From: VAZQ01 sp963816745
GTDB taxonomy: Bacteria; Pseudomonadota; Alphaproteobacteria; Rhizobiales; Xanthobacteraceae
Assembly (NCBI GenBank): GCA_963816745.1
Contig: CAWFLQ010000006.1
Span: 1,860,001-1,924,000, forward strand
Length of the DNA: 64,000 nt
Direction of reading: 5' to 3'
A program made the translations under genes and the position numbers. Every line of letters starts with the position of its first letter. Within the stretch, counting starts at the first letter, position 1. Shown here piece by piece: positions 59,243-64,000 of the stretch. The notes below the pieces were generated by a model that did not search any database, was not told the DNA's origin, and worked only from the letters and a program-made list of their open reading frames with translations.

Positions 59243-59647
59243 ATGAATCTCATTCAACAGCTCGAAAAAGAGCAGGTCGCAAAGCTTTCGGCCGGCAAGG
59301 AAATGCCGGAGTTCGGGCCGGGCGACACGGTGCTGGTCAATTACAAGGTGGTCGAGGGCGAGCGCACCCGCATCCAGGCCTATGAGGGCGTCTGCATCGG
59401 CCGCGCCGGCGCCGGCCTGAACGAGAATTTCACTGTACGAAAGATTTCCTATGGCGAAGGCGTGGAGCGCGTGTTTCCGCTCTATTCGCCGATGATCGAT
59501 TCGATCAAGGTCGTCCGCCGCGGCAAGGTGCGCCGCGCCAAGCTCTATTACCTGCGCGGCCGCCGCGGCAAGGCCGCGCGCATCTCCGAGAAGCAGGACC
59601 ACCGCGGCGACGAGGGCACCGAGGCGCCGGAGAAGGCCGCCGGATAG
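59243..59647 (+). CDS. rplS: 50S ribosomal protein L19
   Basis: L19 sits at the 30S-50S interface. The sequence MNLIQQLEKEQVAKLSAGKE, FGPGDTVLVNYKVVEGERTR, IQAYEGVCIGRAGAGLNENF, VERVFPLYSPMIDSIKVVRR and GKVRRAKLYYLRGRRGKAAR is diagnostic. ATG 59243 has GGAG 8 bp upstream. The total of 134 residues includes a short acidic tail. It is the last gene of the ffh-rpsP-rimM-trmD-rplS block. Confidence 0.97.
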   Translation: MNLIQQLEKEQVAKLSAGKEMPEFGPGDTVLVNYKVVEGERTRIQAYEGVCIGRAGAGLNENFTVRKISYGEGVERVFPLYSPMIDSIKVVRRGKVRRAKLYYLRGRRGKAARISEKQDHRGDEGTEAPEKAAG

Positions 59648-59687
59648 TGTGTTGCGGCTGGTTTCGAACGTGCGCTGAGCCCGCCGC

Positions 59688-60164
59688 CTATTCGAGCTCC
59701 ACGGTCTTGAAGTCGGCCGGCAGGATGACCTCCAGCACCTCGCAGTCGTCGGAATAGTCGAGCACGACGTGCTCGATGCGGGGCGGCTGGATCCAGCAGC
59801 TGCCCGCCCGCATCACGATCTCGCCCTGGCCGTCGAGCTCGGTCTTGATCCAGCCCTTGAGCACATAGACCATCTGGAAATCGACGTCGTGGTAGTGCCG
59901 CTTCGACACTTCCTCTGGCCGGCAGGGCGGGACGAAGCGGATCACGTGCGCCTGCACCATGCCGCTGGTGGCGCGGCTGATGCCGAGGTCGCGGTACTTG
60001 GCGTAGCGCCGCAGCCCCTCCTTGAAATCCTCCTCGCGATGGTGGCTCGCGGTGAAGGCCTGTTTCGGGCGTGCCTTCACCTTTGCCTTGGGCAGCGCAC
60101 GCCGCCTGGTCGTCTTCGGCCTTGCCGCCGTTCTCGCCGGCGATTTCGCCTTGGCTCTGGCCAT
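59688..60164 (-). CDS. cupin-domain protein with a basic N-terminal tail
   Basis: The C-terminal 100 residues form a single cupin barrel: SKRHYHDVDFQMVYVLKGWI carries the first His motif and IQPPRIEHVVLDYSDDCEVL the second, suggesting a bound metal. The first 40 residues are very rich in Ala, Arg and Lys (ARAKAKSPARTAARPKTTRR), unusual for this small family and possibly nucleic-acid binding or disordered. Length 158. Minus strand between rplS and leuC, an insertion into the core gene block. Function unknown. Confidence 0.8.
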   Translation of the reverse strand: MARAKAKSPARTAARPKTTRRRALPKAKVKARPKQAFTASHHREEDFKEGLRRYAKYRDLGISRATSGMVQAHVIRFVPPCRPEEVSKRHYHDVDFQMVYVLKGWIKTELDGQGEIVMRAGSCWIQPPRIEHVVLDYSDDCEVLEVILPADFKTVELE

Positions 60165-60303
60165 GATTGCCTCCCTGGTTGAGCCCCCATGCTACCCGCA
60201 TGGCGGGTACCGCGCGCCACTCTTTTCCTGACCGCCGCAAGGCGCTAAAGGACTGCCCGCACCTATATTCTTCGACGACCGCGAGTTCCGGAGCATTCGG
60301 GCA

Positions 60304-61711
60304 ATGGCCAAACCCCGCACCCTCTACGACAAGATCTGGGAAGACCACCTGGTGGACGAGCAGCCGGACGGTACCTGCCTGATCTATATCGACCGCCATC
60401 TCGTGCATGAGGTGACGAGCCCGCAGGCGTTCGAAGGCCTGCGCCTCTCCGGCCGCAAGGTGCGGGCGCCCGACAAGACGCTGCTGGTCGTTGACCACAA
60501 CGTGCCGACGACCGACCGCAACCTGCCCAATCCCGATCCGGAAAGCGCCGCGCAGATCGCGTATCTGGCGGAGAACGCCAAGCTGTTCGAGCTCGAATAT
60601 TTCAACGAGTTCGACCGCCGCCAGGGCATCGTCCATATCATCGGGCCGGAGCAGGGCTTCACGCTGCCGGGCGTTACGCTGGTCTGCGGCGACAGCCACA
60701 CCGCGACCCATGGCGCCTTCGGCGCGCTCGCCTACGGCATCGGCACGTCGGAGGTCGAGCACGTGCTGGCGACGCAGACGCTGATCCAGTCGAAGTCGAA
60801 GAACATGCGCGCCGTCGTCGACGGCAAGCTGCCGCCCGGCGTGACGGCGAAGGACATCATCCTCGCCATCATCGGCGAGATCGGCACCGCCGGCGGCACC
60901 GGCTACGCACTGGAATATGCCGGCGAGGCGATCCGCTCGCTCTCGATGGAAGGCCGCATGACGGTCTGCAACATGTCGGTCGAGGGCGGCGCCAAGGCGG
61001 GCTTCATCGCGCCCGACGAGAAGGCCTTCGCCTATCTCAAGGACCGGCCGCAAGTCGCCCAAGGGCAAGCTCTGGGACGACGCGATGCGCTACTGGGAGA
61101 CGCTGCGCTCCGACGACGGCGCCCATTTCGACCGCGAGATCAGGCTCGATGCGGCAAAGCTGCCGCCGCTCGTCACCTGGGGCACGAGCCCCGAGCAGGT
61201 GATCTCGGTCACCGGCCGCGTGCCGGTGCCGTCGGAGATCGCCGACGAGAACAAGCGCCGCGCGGCCACGACCTCGCTCGACTATATGGGCCTCAAGGGC
61301 GGCGAGAAGATCACCGACATCGCGCTCGATCGCGTGTTCATCGGCTCCTGCACCAATGGGCGCATCGAGGACCTGCGCGAGGTCGCGCGCGTCGCCGACG
61401 GCAAGACCGTCAACGCCAACGTCAACGCCATGATCGTGCCCGGCTCCGGCATCGTGAAGGAGCAGGCTGAAGCGGAAGGGCTCGACAAGATATTCATCAC
61501 GGCGGGCTTCGAATGGCGCGAGCCCGGCTGCTCCATGTGCCTGGCGATGAATCCCGACAAGCTCGCCCCGGGCGAGCGCTGCGCCTCGACCTCGAACCGC
61601 AATTTCGAGGGCCGGCAGGGCTACAAGGGCCGCACCCACCTGGTGTCGCCGGCGATGGCGGCCGCGGCCGCGATCGCCGGGCACTTCGTCGATGTGCGGG
61701 AGTGGAAGTGA
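60304..61711 (+). CDS. leuC: 3-isopropylmalate dehydratase large subunit (one frameshift)
   Basis: LeuC with LeuD isomerises 2-isopropylmalate to 3-isopropylmalate in leucine synthesis using a 4Fe-4S cluster. MAKPRTLYDKIWEDHLVDEQ, GVTLVCGDSHTATHGAFGAL, VFIGSCTNGRIEDLREVARV and GCSMCLAMNPDKLAPGERCA hold the cluster cysteines (CGDSH, GSCTN, CSMC). Removing one base near 61050-61054 restores DRPKSPKGKLWDDAMRYWET. The corrected length is about 468. leuD is separate at 62685, with an exported-protein gene and a metallopeptidase gene between them. Confidence 0.96.
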
Positions 61712-61730
61712 AGTAACGGGTCGGCTGATC

Positions 61731-62064
61731 TCAGCCCGGCTCCCACCAGCAGCTGCATCTTGGGAACGATGACGGTGCCGCTCAGGCGGTATTCCGGCGC
61801 GAGCCACGACGCGCATTGCCGCACGGCGCCGGGGCCGGGATATTCGTATTTGTAGGGAACCGGATAGTCCGTCGAGAACGTGCGGTAGGGATAGGCAGGT
61901 GTGACCCGAACGCGCGTGCGGGGCCGCACGGGGCGCGATTGCGCTGAAAACTCAGTGGCGACAGGCCGGTCGCCTCGCGGCGCGGTCTGCGCAGCGGCCG
62001 GAACGGTCGCGGCCAAGCCCAGCATGCCGACCGCCGCGATGATGACCGCCGATGTTCGTGTCAT
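61731..62064 (-). CDS. small exported hypothetical protein (one frameshift)
   Basis: ATG 62064 begins a signal peptide (MTRTSAVIIAAVGMLGLAAT, VPAAAQ). The mature part contains PVRPRTRVRVTPAYPYRTFS, DYPVPYKYEYPGPGAVRQCA and WLAPEYRLSGTVIVPKMQ. Removing one base near 61754 gives the ending CWWEPG and a stop at 61731, a Cys/Trp-rich end that fits small secreted Pro/Tyr-rich proteins of this bacterial group. Without the repair the frame runs into antisense leuC sequence to 61621. Role unknown, perhaps in the cell envelope. Confidence 0.75.
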
Positions 62065-62174
62065 CCTGGCCCCCCATAGGTTTGTCTCACGCTCGCCCAT
62101 CGCGGCGCGGCCGTCAACGTGTTGGATGTCTTTGGTCGCTGCCCATTGGCGCAAAGTCCGTGCTCGCCTAGAAC

Positions 62175-62609
62175 ATGGCCATGACCGATTCCGCATTTGC
62201 CGATCCCCTCGCCTGGCGCACGGTCAAGGCGCCCTCGCTGGAGGAGCTCGAAGTGCTCGCCGAGCGGGCGTTCCAACGGCTGCCGGAGAAATTCCGCGCG
62301 CTGTGCGAGGGGCTGGTGATCCGGGTCGAGGACTTCCCGACCGACGAGGTGCTCGACGAGCTCCGCGCGGAGACCGAGTTCGACCTGCTCGGACTGTTCC
62401 AGGGTGTCGGGCTGCCGTTCCAGTCCGAAAGCGCGCCGACCCACATGCCCAACATGGTCTGGCTCTACCGCCGGCCGATCCTCGATTATTGGGCCGAGCA
62501 CGACGAGACCCTGGGCGCCATCATCACGCATGTGCTGGTGCACGAGATCGGCCACCATTTCGGGCTGTCCGACGACGACATGGCGGCGATCGAGGCGACC
62601 GTTCGGTGA
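62175..62609 (+). CDS. small zinc metallopeptidase family protein
   Basis: About 144 residues containing HVLVHEIGHHFGLSDDDMAA, an HExxH zinc site with the extended HExxHxxGxxDxxM pattern of the minimal metallopeptidase (DUF1025-like) family. The N-terminal FQRLPEKFRALCEGLVIRVE is also typical. No signal peptide. Starts at 62175 and 62181 are both possible. It lies between leuC and leuD on the same strand. The natural substrate is unknown. Confidence 0.88.
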   Translation: MAMTDSAFADPLAWRTVKAPSLEELEVLAERAFQRLPEKFRALCEGLVIRVEDFPTDEVLDELRAETEFDLLGLFQGVGLPFQSESAPTHMPNMVWLYRRPILDYWAEHDETLGAIITHVLVHEIGHHFGLSDDDMAAIEATVR

Positions 62610-62684
62610 CGGGGCCCCCCACACTTGACAAAACGCCCCTGACGTCATGAAACAGAACTATTCCAAGGTAACCGGGTCAAGGTC

Positions 62685-63290
62685 ATGGACAAATTCACCA
62701 CCCTCGAAGGTGTGGCGGCGCCGCTCAAGGCGATCAATGTCGATACCGACATGATCATCCCCAAGCAGTATCTCAAGACCATCAAGCGCACCGGGCTGGG
62801 CACCGGCCTGTTCTCGGAGAAGCGCTACAAAGACGACGGCAGCGAGAACCCGGATTTCGTGCTCAACAAGCCGGCCTATCGCAAGGCCAAGATCCTGGTC
62901 GCCGGCGATAATTTCGGCTGCGGCTCCTCGCGCGAGCACGCGCCCTGGGCGCTGATGGATTTCGGCATCCGCTGCGTGATCTCGACCTCGTTCGGCGACA
63001 TCTTCTACAACAATTGCTTCAAGAACGGCGTGCTGCCGATCAAGGTCTCGCCCGAGGACCTGGAGAAGCTGTTCGACGACGCCGAGCGCGGTGCCAATGC
63101 CACGCTCTCGATCGACCTGGAGAAGCAGGAGATCAGGGGCCCCGACGGCGGCGTGGTGAAGTTCGACATCGACGCCCACCGCAAGCATTGCCTGCTCAAC
63201 GGCCTCGACGACATCGGCCTCACGATGGTCAAAGGCGACAAGATCGAAAGCTTCGAGCAGAAGTCGAAGGCCGCCCGCGCCTGGGCCTGA
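62685..63290 (+). CDS. leuD: 3-isopropylmalate dehydratase small subunit
   Basis: The 201-residue swivel-domain partner of LeuC: MDKFTTLEGVAAPLKAINVD, TDMIIPKQYLKTIKRTGLGT, ILVAGDNFGCGSSREHAPWA (the conserved substrate loop) and VISTSFGDIFYNNCFKNGVL. Length and sequence are standard. It follows the metallopeptidase gene by 75 bp. Together with leuC it supplies the second step specific to leucine synthesis. Confidence 0.97.
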   Translation: MDKFTTLEGVAAPLKAINVDTDMIIPKQYLKTIKRTGLGTGLFSEKRYKDDGSENPDFVLNKPAYRKAKILVAGDNFGCGSSREHAPWALMDFGIRCVISTSFGDIFYNNCFKNGVLPIKVSPEDLEKLFDDAERGANATLSIDLEKQEIRGPDGGVVKFDIDAHRKHCLLNGLDDIGLTMVKGDKIESFEQKSKAARAWA

Positions 63291-63335
63291 CGGTGGCCAG
63301 GGATCAGGCATCAGTGTCGGTCTGATACCCGATAT

Positions 63336-63656
63336 TCAGGCTGCCTCGATGTGCACGACTTGATAGAGGCACGGCTCCGCCTCCCTGACGAGCTCGCCGA
63401 AGCGCGGCCACTTCTTGCGGAACTCGGGTGAATGGTGAGCAGCCTCGAGGTTGCTGCGACTCGTCCATTGCACATAGTTCACGATGTGGCTGCCATCCTC
63501 GCTGCGGTGCAGGCTGATGGAGACGAAGCCCGGCTGCGTCGCCATGAAGCGGGCGCGCTCTTCCATGAGCTCCAACACCTCGGACTGGTTGTCGGGCGTT
63601 GTCTTGACGGTCGTGATCTGGGTCACAATGTCGTGGTCCTCGCGGATCTCAGGCAT
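63336..63656 (-). CDS. antibiotic biosynthesis monooxygenase (ABM) domain protein
   Basis: A 106-residue dimeric alpha+beta-barrel protein: MPEIREDHDIVTQITTVKTT, NQSEVLELMEERARFMATQP, GFVSISLHRSEDGSHIVNYV and QWTSRSNLEAAHHSPEFRKK. ABM proteins include quinol monooxygenases and heme-degrading enzymes, and many are of unknown function. The ATG at 63656 has GGAGG 5 bp upstream. The longer frame to 63941 runs through a palindromic repeat. Convergent with leuD. Confidence 0.85.
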   Translation of the reverse strand: MPEIREDHDIVTQITTVKTTPDNQSEVLELMEERARFMATQPGFVSISLHRSEDGSHIVNYVQWTSRSNLEAAHHSPEFRKKWPRFGELVREAEPCLYQVVHIEAA

Positions 63657-63778
63657 GGCGTCCTCCTGGTGTCCAAGGAGACAAATGCAAATGCCATCGA
63701 GCGAGTTTTCGGCAACCGCGAGCGTCAGCATCGTCCTCCTCGCCGGCGCCTCGACACTCCTCGCGCGAGCATGCAGAC

Positions 63779-63830
63779 TAGCGCATGTCTTGGAAAAGTG
63801 GGAACCGGTTTTCCGACAACGACATGCGCA
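63779..63830. repeat. short palindromic intergenic repeat (RIME-like module)
   Basis: TAGCGCATGTC at the left pairs with GACATGCGC at the right. The interior GGAAAAGTGGGAACCGGTTT and TTCCG is the conserved core of a rhizobial intergenic repeat, related to module 1 of the composite at 38401. It carries no gene. Confidence 0.75.
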
Positions 63831-63916
63831 AAATCCAGGTGACCACAGACGAGGGACAACCATGCGCTCGAAACAGGTGGTCGCGGACGCCAAGATTCCG
63901 CAGCAGTGATCGGTGA

Positions 63917-64000
63917 TCAGTCCGGCACCGAGGGTTGCCACGATCCTGCCGGCGCGGCCTCGATGCCGACGATGCCGCTGGCTGCGATCGCGCTCTGCAG
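63917..64000 (-). CDS. C-terminal fragment of an unidentified protein
   Basis: The minus strand is open from the right edge to a TGA at 63917 and encodes 27 residues ending SGIVGIEAAPAGSWQPSVPD. Composition and codon use look protein-coding, but the fragment is too short to name. The rest lies beyond the window. Confidence 0.4.
   Translation of the reverse strand: MQSAIAASGIVGIEAAPAGSWQPSVPD

Noticed and set aside
60200..60303. Leucine leader or riboswitch before leuC
   Set aside because: The 100-bp spacer shows no Leu-codon-rich leader peptide, terminator/antiterminator pair or T-box sequence.
1..64000. CRISPR array
   Set aside because: No set of three or more evenly spaced identical repeats with unique spacers, and no cas genes. 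The repeats found are palindromic and dispersed.
1..64000. Prophage, integrative element or IS element
   Set aside because: No integrase, transposase, capsid, terminase or relaxase genes, and no direct repeats flanking a block. Even the tRNA-Ser gene lacks an adjacent integrase or duplicated 3-prime end.

Overview
The window comes from a high-GC alphaproteobacterium of the order Hyphomicrobiales, most likely the Bradyrhizobium/Xanthobacteraceae neighbourhood. The evidence is the order ffh-rpsP-rimM-trmD-rplS-leuC-leuD at 55.6-63.3 kb, several palindromic intergenic repeat families of a kind common in that group, FixL/FixJ-type regulators, and many periplasmic Bug-family (tripartite tricarboxylate transporter) binding proteins. 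No prophage, insertion sequence, CRISPR array or rRNA was seen. One tRNA gene, Ser(CGA), is present.

Layout. 0-6.9 kb: the end of a CoxM/CoxS molybdo-hydroxylase operon, an acetamidase/formamidase, a nucleotidyltransferase-like protein, an AlkZ/YcaQ-type DNA glycosylase, a GST, a TetR regulator divergent from an MBL-fold hydrolase, and a small exported protein. 6.9-21.4 kb: a catabolic cluster that looks aromatic. It holds a CoxL-type hydroxylase subunit, two 4,5-dihydroxyphthalate-decarboxylase-like proteins, two FAD monooxygenases, a VOC protein, a UbiD-type decarboxylase, a fused LigB-LigA extradiol dioxygenase, a PuuE-type deacetylase and solute-binding proteins. 21.5-26 kb: an XRE regulator, two large tandem hairpins, a NarL-type two-component pair and a PilZ protein. 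26-31.5 kb: a PEP-mutase-family lyase, a TRAP transporter (dctPQM) and a P450. 31.6-37.0 kb: a TctCBA transporter followed by a TIM-barrel isomerase-like gene and an enolase-superfamily gene. 37-44.4 kb: DUF3606 protein, tandem universal stress protein, FixJ-like regulator, MASE1 histidine kinase and a Ca2+-type P-ATPase, a likely stress module linked by an exact 17-bp near-palindrome. 44.4-55.3 kb: sulfotransferase, tRNA-Ser, hypothetical protein, SBP, alpha/beta hydrolase, KdpDE-like pair, ComDE-like TPP enzyme and three Bug proteins. 55.6-64 kb: conserved core genes.

Data quality shapes the annotation. At least 15 genes outside 31.6-37.0 kb, and every long gene inside it, are broken by one-base frameshifts. 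Nearly all are repaired by removing one base. The essential gene rpsP has two, so most are better read as consensus errors than as pseudogenes. Frameshifted genes are therefore given as single CDSs with the approximate break point.

The most interesting biology is the aromatic-type cluster with its SBP-fold proteins lacking signal peptides, the twin hairpins at 22.6-22.7 kb, the 17-bp motif flanking the FixJ/MASE1 operon, and repeat elements that have become coding sequence inside a P450 and a TPP enzyme.
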